Positions 1-6,549 of a DNA stretch of 14,196 bases are shown one piece after another. Under the pieces are notes generated by a model, which was given only the letters and a program-made list of their open reading frames with translations, made no database searches and had not been told where the DNA came from. Position numbers and translations under genes: made by a program. Numbering within the stretch: position 1 is the stretch's first letter; the number at the start of each line of letters is the position of its first letter. This DNA comes from Actinomycetota bacterium (GTDB lineage Bacteria > Actinomycetota > Acidimicrobiia > Acidimicrobiales > CADCSY01): NCBI GenBank assembly GCA_016178435.1, contig JACOTK010000037.1:1-14196 (forward strand). The letters run 5' to 3'.

Positions 1-1
1 A

Positions 2-85
2 CAGGTCTTCACCCACCTGGCCGAGCAGATCGACGGCGAGCTCGCTCCGCGCCGTCGGTACAACGCCGCGCTGAAGATCATCTGA
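2..85 (+). CDS. C-terminal end of an unidentified protein (partial)
   Basis: An open frame enters from the left edge and stops with TGA at 83-85. The 27 visible residues end in a basic segment (ELAPRRRYNAALKII). The frame uses G/C-rich third positions like the rest of the window and stops 63 bases before the next start, so it is probably the tail of a real upstream gene on the same strand. The fragment is too short to assign a family. In other actinobacteria a TetR regulator or a ferritin-like protein can lie near DUF3107 genes, but nothing in these residues lets me choose. Confidence 0.5.
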   Translation, partial: QVFTHLAEQIDGELAPRRRYNAALKII

Positions 86-108
86 CCACGGCCGTAACGG
101 CGGCGATC

Positions 109-114
109 TATGCT
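109..114 (+). promoter_or_regulatory. Possible -10 element for the DUF3107 gene
   Basis: TATGCT fits the actinobacterial TANNNT -10 pattern and lies 34 bases before the chosen GTG start. This would give a leader of about 28 nt that contains the AGAGGAG ribosome-binding site at 134-140. No good -35 hexamer sits at 17-18 bases (TGACCA at 83-88 is 20 bases away). An 11-bp palindrome GCCGTAACGGC lies just upstream at 91-101. The call rests on the hexamer alone. Confidence 0.3.
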
Positions 115-148
115 GGCAACCGTTCCGCCCAGCAGAGGAGATCGTGTC

Positions 149-385
149 GTGGATGTGCGCATCGGAGTGACGTATTCACCGAAGGAAATCGACATCGAGC
201 TCGACGAGAAGACCGACGTCAAGAAGCTTCGTGCGGAGATCGAGAAGGTCCTGACGGGCGGTTCGGGCGTGCTGTGGTTGACCGACCGCAAGGAGCGTCA
301 GGTCGGCGTACCGGCCGACAAGGTCGCCTATGTCGAGATCGGCAGCCCCAGCGGCGATCGCAACATCGGCTTCGGTATTTCGTAG
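149..385 (+). CDS. DUF3107 family protein
   Basis: This small protein of 78 residues matches the DUF3107 family as I remember it from M. tuberculosis Rv3208A (TB9.4). The N-terminal VDVRIGVTYSPKE, the central LTDRKERQV and the closing VAYVEIG...IGFGIS all align with that protein. The molecular role is unknown. I chose GTG at 149 because AGAGGAG at 134-140 lies 8 bases upstream and family members begin at exactly this V/M-x-V-x-I-G segment. An ATG at 110 is in frame but would add 13 residues the family lacks, and it overlaps a possible -10 element. The stop lies 14 bases before the first ArsA-like gene, so the two are probably co-transcribed. Confidence 0.9.
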   Translation: MDVRIGVTYSPKEIDIELDEKTDVKKLRAEIEKVLTGGSGVLWLTDRKERQVGVPADKVAYVEIGSPSGDRNIGFGIS

Positions 386-399
386 AGCCGGCGGGCGTC

Positions 400-1356
400 A
401 TGGGGGATCTTGCCGACGACGTCCTGAGTCGGCGGCTGTTGTTCGTCACCGGCAAGGGCGGGGTCGGGAAGTCGGCCATCGCTGCCGGGCTGGCGCTTCT
501 CGGCTCGCAACAGGGCAAGCGCACGCTGGCCTGCGAGGTGGACGCCAAGGGCAACCTGGCCGATTTCTTCGAGGTCGTCGACGTCGGTTTTCAGCCTCGT
601 GAGGTCCAGCCCCGCCTGCATGTCATGTCGATGAACACCGAGGAGTCGCTCAAGGAGTACCTGAGCCTGCAGCTCAAGTTGCCCCTCGTCGCCCGGGTCG
701 GCCCGTTGGCGCGAACCTTCGACTTCATCGCCAACGCCGCACCCGGGGTCAAGGAGATCCTGACCATCGGCAAGCTGGCCCACGAGGTGCGTGAGAGGAA
801 CTACGACCTGGTGGTGGTCGACGCCGTGGCCACCGGTCACATCGTCGGTCAGCTTCGTGCGCCCCAGGCCATCAACGAGCTTGTCTCGGTGGGGCTCATC
901 CGTGATCAGACCGACTGGATGCTCGATCTGCTCGGTGACCCCGCGACGACGGGCGTGGTGGTGGTGACCTCACCGGAGGAGATGCCGGTCACCGAGTCGC
1001 TCGAGCTCCTCGACGCGTTGCAGGACACCAACGTCGACGTGGCAGCGGTGGTCGTCAATCGGGTGCTGCCCGAGTTGTTCGGGCGGGGCGAGGAGGAGAT
1101 CTTCGACGCGCTGCGGGAACCGGCGTTGGTCGGCGCGCTGCGTGAGGCAGCGGGCGACAAGGTCGATCAGGTGCTCGAGGCGGCACATCTCGCCGTGCGA
1201 TTGCGCCGGACGCGTTCCCGGCATCTGGCACGTCTGCGGGAGGGACTCGACCCCACCATGCCGGTCTTCTACATTCCCGAGTTGTTCACCCGAGCCGACG
1301 GGTTGCGCGCCACGAATCAGCTGGCTGTCGCCCTCGGCGAGGAGATCGGTTACTGA
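400..1356 (+). CDS. ArsA/Get3-like ATPase, first of a pair
   Basis: A 318-residue SIMIBI-class P-loop ATPase related to ArsA and Get3. The deviant Walker A motif GKGGVGKS is at residues 18-25, with the signature lysine at 19 and the catalytic-loop lysine at 24. The switch I region is CEVDAKGN around Asp48. Switch II is VVVDAVATGH around Asp141, where Get3 has D-T-A-P-T-G-H. The C-terminus has IPELFTRADGLRATNQ. ATG 400 is the best start: longer in-frame starts run back through the DUF3107 gene. The stop overlaps the ATG of the next gene by one base (TGATG), indicating translational coupling. The pairing recalls mycobacterial Rv3679/Rv3680. Nothing nearby suggests arsenite export, since no arsB, arsD or arsR is present. 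Confidence 0.88.
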   Translation: MGDLADDVLSRRLLFVTGKGGVGKSAIAAGLALLGSQQGKRTLACEVDAKGNLADFFEVVDVGFQPREVQPRLHVMSMNTEESLKEYLSLQLKLPLVARVGPLARTFDFIANAAPGVKEILTIGKLAHEVRERNYDLVVVDAVATGHIVGQLRAPQAINELVSVGLIRDQTDWMLDLLGDPATTGVVVVTSPEEMPVTESLELLDALQDTNVDVAAVVVNRVLPELFGRGEEEIFDALREPALVGALREAAGDKVDQVLEAAHLAVRLRRTRSRHLARLREGLDPTMPVFYIPELFTRADGLRATNQLAVALGEEIGY

Positions 1357-2522
1357 TGACCGAGACCGTCTCGCTCGAGCAACTGCTCGCCGCCAAGGAG
1401 ATCGTGGTGACCTGTGGGTCCGGCGGGGTCGGCAAGACCACCACCGCTGCGACGCTGGCCACCATGGCGGCCATACACCTGGGCGGCAAGGTCCTGGTGC
1501 TCACCGTCGATCCGGCACGGCGATTGGCAAACGCGATGGGCCTCGAGAGCTTCGGCAACGTCGAGACCCGGGTCGATTCGGCGGCGCTGGCCGCCGGTGG
1601 CGTCGAGCCGCGGGGCGAGCTGTGGGCAGCCATGCTTGACACCAAGCAGAGCTGGGACGACCTCATCGTGCGCCACGCGCCCGATGCCGCCACGCGAGAC
1701 GCCATCCTGGCCAACCCCATGTACAAGAACGTCACCGGCCGCTTCGTGCAGAGCCATGACTACATCGCGATGGAGCGGCTCTACGAGTTGCATTCCTCGG
1801 GCGTCTACGACCTGATCGTGGTCGACACGCCCCCGACGCGCAATGCGCTCGACTTCCTCGAGGCCCCGGCCCGCATGGCCGACTTCTTCTCCAGCCGCCT
1901 GCTGCGCTGGCTGCTCGTCCCCTACCGCAGTCGCATCGTCAGCGTGGCGTCCAAGCCCTTCTACCAGATTGCCGATCGCATCCTGGGCTCGGCCTTCCTG
2001 CAGGACATCGCCGAGTTCTTCATGCTGTTCCAGTCGATGCACGACGGTTTCGTGGAGCGCGCCAAGGCGGTCGAACGCGTGCTGGGTGATCGCCGCACCA
2101 CCTTCATCGTCGTCTCCACGTTGGAGCCGTCTCCCCTGCGAGAAGCCGAGTTCTTCATCAAGGCACTGCAGGCCAAGGGACTGCATCTGGGTGGGCTCGT
2201 CCTCAACAAGGTGCTCCCGGGCTACCTGCTCGACCCCGAGGTCTCCGCCGCCGCGGACAAGTTGATCAGCGCACCGAAGGAGGTGCTGAGCGGGCTGGAG
2301 GCCGAGCAGGTGGCCGAGCTCGGTGACCGGTCCACCGTCGCACGGGTCCTCACCGAGGTAGGTATGAGCTTCCGGAACTTTCAGCTGGTTGGCAAGAGGG
2401 AAGCCGAGCAGCGCGCCGAGCTTGCCACCGCACCTGAGGTCATGGTCTCGGTCCCGTTTTTCGAGGACGACATCTACGACGTGGCCGGTCTCGCCCGCAT
2501 GGGCGAGCAGATCTGGCGCTGA
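1356..2522 (+). CDS. ArsA/Get3-like ATPase, second of a pair, lacking the signature lysine
   Basis: A 388-residue relative of the preceding ATPase. Its P-loop reads CGSGGVGKTTT (residues 20-30): the catalytic Lys27 is kept, but the signature lysine of the deviant Walker A motif is Ser22. Switch I is TVDPARRLA (50-58), close to the Get3/ArsA T-D-P-A pattern. Switch II is VVDTPPTRNALDFLEAP (155-171). The start ATG overlaps the stop of the first ATPase by one base, so the two are made together and may form a heterodimer (inference). Mycobacterial Rv3680 is, from memory, the counterpart and has the same type of P-loop. Client proteins cannot be read from sequence; a role in handling tail-anchored or other membrane proteins is only by analogy with Get3. 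Confidence 0.88.
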   Translation: MTETVSLEQLLAAKEIVVTCGSGGVGKTTTAATLATMAAIHLGGKVLVLTVDPARRLANAMGLESFGNVETRVDSAALAAGGVEPRGELWAAMLDTKQSWDDLIVRHAPDAATRDAILANPMYKNVTGRFVQSHDYIAMERLYELHSSGVYDLIVVDTPPTRNALDFLEAPARMADFFSSRLLRWLLVPYRSRIVSVASKPFYQIADRILGSAFLQDIAEFFMLFQSMHDGFVERAKAVERVLGDRRTTFIVVSTLEPSPLREAEFFIKALQAKGLHLGGLVLNKVLPGYLLDPEVSAAADKLISAPKEVLSGLEAEQVAELGDRSTVARVLTEVGMSFRNFQLVGKREAEQRAELATAPEVMVSVPFFEDDIYDVAGLARMGEQIWR

Positions 2523-2557
2523 GGCGCCACGCTCCTCACCTGCGATCACCGGGCACG

Positions 2558-2591
2558 CTCGACCTGCGAACGATGTGGCGTCGAGGTCGAG
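2558..2591 (+). other. Inverted repeat downstream of the ATPase pair
   Basis: CTCGACCT at 2558-2565 and AGGTCGAG at 2584-2591 are perfect 8-base arms around an 18-base loop, in the 126-base gap between the second ATPase and the PHP gene. No T-run follows, so it is at best a weak terminator. In this GC-rich sequence it could also be chance. Confidence 0.25.
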
Positions 2592-2636
2592 GCCCTGCAT
2601 CGAACCCGCACGAGTGGGCGAGCTCCTCCGGCTGCC

Positions 2637-2642
2637 TAACAT
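2637..2642 (+). promoter_or_regulatory. Possible -10 element giving a leaderless PHP transcript
   Basis: TAACAT fits TANNNT and ends exactly 6 bases before the GTG at 2649. This is the spacing expected when transcription starts on the first base of the start codon. The gene has no convincing Shine-Dalgarno sequence, which agrees with a leaderless start. No recognisable -35 hexamer is present at 16-18 bases upstream. Confidence 0.35.
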
Positions 2643-2648
2643 GGGTGG

Positions 2649-3545
2649 GTGCTCGACTACCACCTTCACCTCTGGGAGCACGGTCCACGCTCGTTGGACG
2701 CCACGATCGACCAGGTTGCGCAGTACTGCCAACGGGCTGTCGCAGCGGGGGTCACCGAGATCGCGCTGACCGAGCACTTCTATCGCTTCGAGCAGGCAGG
2801 CGCGCTCGCCGGTTTCTGGGACGACGACCCCGATCCGAACCTGGCGCACCACATGGCCCGGAAATGGACCGAGGAGCAGGGGGCCGACCTCGATCGCTAT
2901 GTCGAGGTGGTCCTTGCGGCAAAGGCGGCCGGGCTCCCGGTCGTGCTCGGTCTCGAGGTCGACCACTATCCCGACCGCATGGACAAGGTGGCCTCCCTCC
3001 TGGCGGGTTATCCCTTCGACGTCCTGCTCGGCTCGGTCCACTGGATCGGCGCGTGGGGCTTCGACAATCTCACCGTTCCGGCGTTTGCCGCCGAATGGGA
3101 TGCCCGGTCCATCGAGTCGATCTGGCACAGCTACACCCTGGCCCTCGAAGAGCTGGCCGACTCCGGGGTCTGTGATGTGCTCGCGCATCCCGATCTTTGC
3201 GCGATCACCGGGCGCATGCCGGCGGTGCCCGACGAGTTCTACGACCGCATGGCCGATGCCGCCGCAGGCTCGGGGATCGCCGCCGAGGTGAGCGCGGCAG
3301 GATGGCGAAAGCCGTTGGCGGCGGCCTACCCCGCGCTGCCGTTGCTCAGCCGATTTGGCGCCCGAGGCGTCCCGGTGACGACGGCATCCGATGCGCACAG
3401 CCACGATCGCGTTGCCGAGCGGGGCGACGATCTGAGGAGCCTCCTGGCGGCGGCGGGCTACGAGAACCTGGCGGCGTTCCGCGGTCGGCAACGTCACCTG
3501 GTTCCGATCGAGGCCGGCGTCATGACCGGCGAGGCGCAGGGCTGA
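2649..3545 (+). CDS. PHP-domain phosphoesterase (histidinol-phosphatase-like)
   Basis: This 298-residue protein carries the full set of PHP metal-binding motifs: DYHLHL (His5, His7), TEH (His43), EVDH (Glu103), GSVHW (His131), AHPD (His180) and SDAH (Asp248, His250). The order and length resemble the HisJ/HisK type histidinol-phosphate phosphatase. That label is often transferred to PHP proteins of other function, and no other histidine-biosynthesis gene is present here, so the substrate is open. GTG 2649 begins immediately before the first metal motif, and a nearby ATG at 2641 is out of frame. The stop is 16 bases before the kinase gene, suggesting co-transcription. Confidence 0.85.
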   Translation: MLDYHLHLWEHGPRSLDATIDQVAQYCQRAVAAGVTEIALTEHFYRFEQAGALAGFWDDDPDPNLAHHMARKWTEEQGADLDRYVEVVLAAKAAGLPVVLGLEVDHYPDRMDKVASLLAGYPFDVLLGSVHWIGAWGFDNLTVPAFAAEWDARSIESIWHSYTLALEELADSGVCDVLAHPDLCAITGRMPAVPDEFYDRMADAAAGSGIAAEVSAAGWRKPLAAAYPALPLLSRFGARGVPVTTASDAHSHDRVAERGDDLRSLLAAAGYENLAAFRGRQRHLVPIEAGVMTGEAQG

Positions 3546-3561
3546 ACGATGACCAGGGCGC

Positions 3562-5073
3562 ATGGCCAGTCTCGCTGAGCTGGTTCGCGAGCACACCGAC
3601 CTGGGGGCGCCGGAGCTGAGCCATCTACAGCGCCTGGTCGCATCGTGGGGCCTTCTGGCGGATCTGTCCTTTGCCGATCTGTTGTTGTTCGTTCCCCTCG
3701 AAGGCGGCGAAGGCGACGGCAGGTTTCTCGTCATCGCCCAGATTCGCCCGACCACCAACCAAACGGTCTACCGGCAGGATTTCGTCGGACAGGTCGTCGA
3801 TGAGATCGACCGTCCCTTCGTCGCCCGGGCGATCAGGACGGGCGAGATCGTCGAGGGCGAGATGAACCTCGGGTTGAGCCTGGAGGCGGAGGCGGAACGG
3901 GTTCGCGTGATGTGCCTGCCGGTGCGCAGTGGGGACGAGGTGGTTGCCATCTGCTCACGGGAATCGCTCCCGTCGTTCGCTCGCCAGAACGGTGATCTGG
4001 AGCGTGTGTACAACAACGTGTTCGTGCGCTTCGCCCAGATGATCACCGCCGGCACGTTTCCGTTTCCCGAGAACGGTGCCGAAGGTGAGGAGGCCCCCCG
4101 GGTGGGCGACGGGGTGCTGGTTCTCGATGGCGCCGGTCGTGTCGAATACGCCTCGCCCAACGCCGTTTCCGCCCTGCATCGCGTGGGTGTGCACGCCAAC
4201 GCGCAGGGCATGCGACTCAGCGAGCTCGGTCTGGAGGAGGCGGCGATTCGGACTGCCATGGGCACCGGATCGCCCATCACCGAGGAGATCGAACGAGGCC
4301 AGGACGTGACGGTCCTGCTGCGCTGTCTCCCGTTGCTGGCGGACGGCGGGGTCACCGGTGCGTTGGTGCTGTTGCGTGACATCTCCGACCTGCGCAGTCG
4401 TGACCGGATGTTGGTCTCGATGGACGCGACCATCCGGGAGATCCATCACCGTGTCAAGAACAACCTCCAGACCATCTCGTCACTTCTGCGTCTGCAGGGT
4501 CGTCGTCTCACCTCACCCGAGGCGAAGGTGGCCATCGAGGAATCGGTCCGTCGCATCCGATCGATTGCGCTGGTACACGAGATTCTCTCCCGAGCGGCCG
4601 GCGACGAGGTGCCGTTCAACGAGATCGTGCGCCCACTGGTTCGCATGGTCGAGGACAGCGTCTCGTCTCCGGAGCGCCCGGTGCGTTTCGTGGTCGAGGG
4701 TGACGCCGGAACGCTGGCCGACCGGGTCGCAACACCCCTGGCGGTGGTGCTCACCGAGTTGCTCCAGAACGCCGTCGATCATGCGTTTCCCGAGATTGCC
4801 GAGGATCACGACGAGGTGATGGCCGAGGGCCATGTCCTCGTGAGTCTGCGCAATCACGGTGACGAGCTTCTGGTGCAGGTCACCGACGACGGTGTGGGGC
4901 TCCCGTCGACGTTCGTGCTCGAGGACTCACCCGGACTGGGCCTGTCGATCGTACGCAGTCTCGTGGTCAGTCAACTGGGTGGCTCGATCGTGCTGCGGGG
5001 AAGAGCGGAGGCCCATGGCACCGTGGCCGAGGTGCGGGTGCCCCTGGGCGCCCCTCAGCACTCGGAGCGCTGA
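3562..5073 (+). CDS. pdtaS: PdtaS-type sensor histidine kinase (GAF-PAS-HisKA_2-HATPase)
   Basis: A 503-residue cytosolic histidine kinase with no membrane segment. An N-terminal GAF-like region covers about residues 1-165 and a PAS-like region about 180-275. The HisKA_2 dimerisation box EIHHRVKNNLQTI starts at residue 293, with the phosphoacceptor among His295/His296. The HATPase domain has an N-box ELLQNAVDHAF (399-409), TDDGVGLP (441-448) and GLGLSIVRSLV (458-468). Length and order match M. tuberculosis PdtaS (Rv3220c, about 500 residues), which phosphorylates the RNA-binding ANTAR regulator PdtaR. No ANTAR gene lies in this window. Three cysteines (118, 131, 255) could matter, because the mycobacterial system has been reported to respond to copper and nitric oxide. 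The gene converges on whiB1, as in mycobacteria. Confidence 0.9.
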   Translation: MASLAELVREHTDLGAPELSHLQRLVASWGLLADLSFADLLLFVPLEGGEGDGRFLVIAQIRPTTNQTVYRQDFVGQVVDEIDRPFVARAIRTGEIVEGEMNLGLSLEAEAERVRVMCLPVRSGDEVVAICSRESLPSFARQNGDLERVYNNVFVRFAQMITAGTFPFPENGAEGEEAPRVGDGVLVLDGAGRVEYASPNAVSALHRVGVHANAQGMRLSELGLEEAAIRTAMGTGSPITEEIERGQDVTVLLRCLPLLADGGVTGALVLLRDISDLRSRDRMLVSMDATIREIHHRVKNNLQTISSLLRLQGRRLTSPEAKVAIEESVRRIRSIALVHEILSRAAGDEVPFNEIVRPLVRMVEDSVSSPERPVRFVVEGDAGTLADRVATPLAVVLTELLQNAVDHAFPEIAEDHDEVMAEGHVLVSLRNHGDELLVQVTDDGVGLPSTFVLEDSPGLGLSIVRSLVVSQLGGSIVLRGRAEAHGTVAEVRVPLGAPQHSER

Positions 5074-5077
5074 GGGG
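5051..5077. terminator. Hairpin between convergent pdtaS and whiB1
   Basis: CCCCTCAGC (5051-5059) and GCTGAGGGG (5069-5077) are perfect 9-base arms around a 9-base loop. The pdtaS stop codon (5071-5073) lies inside the right arm. No T-run follows on either strand, so a canonical intrinsic terminator is not shown. The position between two convergent genes only 31 bases apart makes a role in ending one or both transcripts plausible. Confidence 0.5.
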
Positions 5078-5104
5078 GAGCGGAGGCGCACCCGAGGGGA
5101 ACGG

Positions 5105-5404
5105 CTATCGCTGCGCGGGTGAGATGTGCATCTTCAGCGCACGTTGACGACGCATGGCACGCCGGTCGTCCTCGGAGGTTCCGCCCCAGATGCCGGCGTC
5201 CTGATTGGTCGCCATGGCATATTCGAGGCACATCGCCTCGCCGGGACAGGTGTGGCACACCGCCTTTGCCGACTCGATCTGGGCAAGGGCCATACCGGTG
5301 GTGCCGATGGGAAAGAACAGCTCGGGATCGGTGTTGCGACATGCCGCGTCCGTCCGCCAGTCATCGGCGTTCCAAGGCTCGACATGGGTCCAGGTGAGTG
5401 CCAC
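5105..5404 (-). CDS. whiB1: WhiB1-like iron-sulfur transcriptional regulator
   Basis: A Wbl protein of 99 residues with the four [4Fe-4S] ligands Cys22, Cys50, Cys53 and Cys59 (C...CxxCx5C). The GIWGG turn precedes the basic tail RRAMRRQRALK that contacts DNA in the family. The stretch DWRTDAACRNTDPELFF and the ELFFPIG...ALAQI region match M. tuberculosis WhiB1 from memory, better than other WhiB types. I chose GTG at 5404 because GGAG lies 6 bases upstream. A GTG at 5422 would add six residues and has no such site. In mycobacteria WhiB1 is essential, binds SigA and reacts with nitric oxide. It is convergent with pdtaS, and the - strand lipid-kinase gene lies upstream. Confidence 0.93.
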   Translation of the reverse strand: MALTWTHVEPWNADDWRTDAACRNTDPELFFPIGTTGMALAQIESAKAVCHTCPGEAMCLEYAMATNQDAGIWGGTSEDDRRAMRRQRALKMHISPAQR

Positions 5405-5423
5405 GACAGACTCCACTTTCACG

Positions 5424-5434
5424 GGAATGATTCC
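5424..5434. promoter_or_regulatory. Palindrome in the whiB1 leader
   Basis: GGAATGATTCC is a perfect 11-base palindrome with a one-base centre, located 20 bases upstream of the chosen whiB1 start and inside the predicted untranslated leader. It could be an operator or a small RNA stem. A short palindrome like this can arise by chance. Confidence 0.25.
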
Positions 5435-5495
5435 GTTTACCGGGTCGGGGCATCGGCATGAGCTTTCTGTCCCCGCACGAAATCGCTACGACCGA

Positions 5496-5524
5496 ACCGT
5501 AACCAATTTAGTTGCTCTTGGCAA
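5496..5524 (-). promoter_or_regulatory. Promoter of whiB1
   Basis: On the - strand TTGCCA (5524-5519) is followed after exactly 17 bases by TACGGT (5501-5496). This is a good match to a housekeeping sigma promoter with an actinobacterial TANNNT -10. It sits in the AT-richer gap between the lipid kinase and whiB1. Transcription would start near 5489, leaving a leader of about 85 nt before the GTG at 5404. This would let whiB1 be transcribed independently of the upstream kinase gene. Confidence 0.55.
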
Positions 5525-5542
5525 GCAATTTCTTTTTCCCAC

Positions 5543-6463
5543 TCATGGCTCAGTTGAAACGGGAAATACCAGGTTCATGGCGTCGGGCTGGTGCCGGAAG
5601 CTCAGCTCGGTCGTCTCGCCGAGAAAGTCACCGTCGATCTGGTAGGGGAACGGACCGTATCCGACGATCCTGAGCTCCGAAAGGTCGTGGCGGTAGTCCA
5701 CCAGGGGGTGGTTGCGCAGGTACCTGCCCGACGCGAGGGCGGAGCCGATCACCGCCATCGTCGGTGCGAAGCGAAGCGTCCGCAGCGTGACGACGGCCAG
5801 GCCCCGGTCGAGGCCGGCATCGGGTGCGACGTTGAACGGACGATTGCCGAGGTAGGTGTAGGGGTTCGTGTTGAGGCAGAGCGCAAAGTAGCCGTCGTCG
5901 ATGATCGTGCCGTCCGCGTGGTGCACCGAGAATCGGGGGCGGTCCCGCTCGTAGTGGCGTATCCAGGTGGCGAACGCGGCGTAGACGAACAAGGGGTGGC
6001 CGGCGTAGCGCTTGAGCCCGGAGCGCCGCTCCACCTGTTCGACGACGGCGGCGTCGAAGCCGATGCCCGCGTGGAAGAGAAACGACCGACCGTTGACCGA
6101 GCCCAGCCCGACCGGGCGGATCGAGCCCTGCGCCAGCGACTCGAGGAGCACGGCGGTCGCCTCGATGGGGTCATTGGGCAAGCCGATGGAACGGGCGAAG
6201 ACGTTGGTCGAGCCACCGGGCAGGACAGCGAGGGCGCAGTCGGTGCCGACCAACCCGTTCGCCGCCTCGTTGAGCGTGCCGTCGCCTCCGAGCACGGCGA
6301 CAACCTCCACGCCGATCGATGCGGCGCCCCTCGCCAACTTGGTCGCGTGGTCGCGCCGGTTCGTCGTGGCCACGGTGACCTGATGGTCGGCGGCCAGCGC
6401 CTTGTGGATGACCACCTGGGTGCGGGCGGTGACCGATGAGGCCGATGCGTTCACGAGCAGCAT
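5543..6463 (-). CDS. Diacylglycerol kinase family lipid kinase
   Basis: A 306-residue member of the DAGK/YegS/LCB5 lipid kinase family, which phosphorylates diacylglycerol or related lipids at the membrane using ATP. The N-terminal nucleotide-binding half has LLVNASASS and GGDGTLNEAANGL (GGDGT at 59-63), followed by PGGSTNVFARS (82-92). The C-terminal half has the conserved acidic site YQIDGD (274-279). The start is uncertain: an open frame runs back to 6619, but that would overlap the divergent etfB. The ATG at 6463 directly precedes the first conserved strand, so I use it, although it leaves a very short N-terminus and no clear ribosome site. The gene lies 138 bases upstream of whiB1 on the same strand, with a separate whiB1 promoter between them. 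Confidence 0.85.
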   Translation of the reverse strand: MLLVNASASSVTARTQVVIHKALAADHQVTVATTNRRDHATKLARGAASIGVEVVAVLGGDGTLNEAANGLVGTDCALAVLPGGSTNVFARSIGLPNDPIEATAVLLESLAQGSIRPVGLGSVNGRSFLFHAGIGFDAAVVEQVERRSGLKRYAGHPLFVYAAFATWIRHYERDRPRFSVHHADGTIIDDGYFALCLNTNPYTYLGNRPFNVAPDAGLDRGLAVVTLRTLRFAPTMAVIGSALASGRYLRNHPLVDYRHDLSELRIVGYGPFPYQIDGDFLGETTELSFRHQPDAMNLVFPVSTEP

Positions 6464-6549
6464 GACTTTCAGGGTGGAGAACGGTAGCAGCGAGCCGATG
6501 TGGCCGCGCTGATTTGGCTCCGGGCCGACGTAGCGGTCACCATGGCGCC

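Noticed and set aside
400..2522. Arsenite-efflux ATPase (ArsA of an ars operon)
   Set aside because: There is no arsB, arsC, arsD or arsR nearby, the two proteins are separate and unequal rather than a fused tandem ATPase, and the closest remembered match is the mycobacterial Rv3679/Rv3680 pair.
1350..3758. An 802-codon open frame on the - strand opposite the second ATPase and the PHP gene
   Set aside because: It is the antisense mirror of two genes with clear domain motifs on the + strand. Its translation has low-complexity His/Gly/Arg-rich composition and no recognisable domain. Long antisense frames are common in GC-rich DNA.
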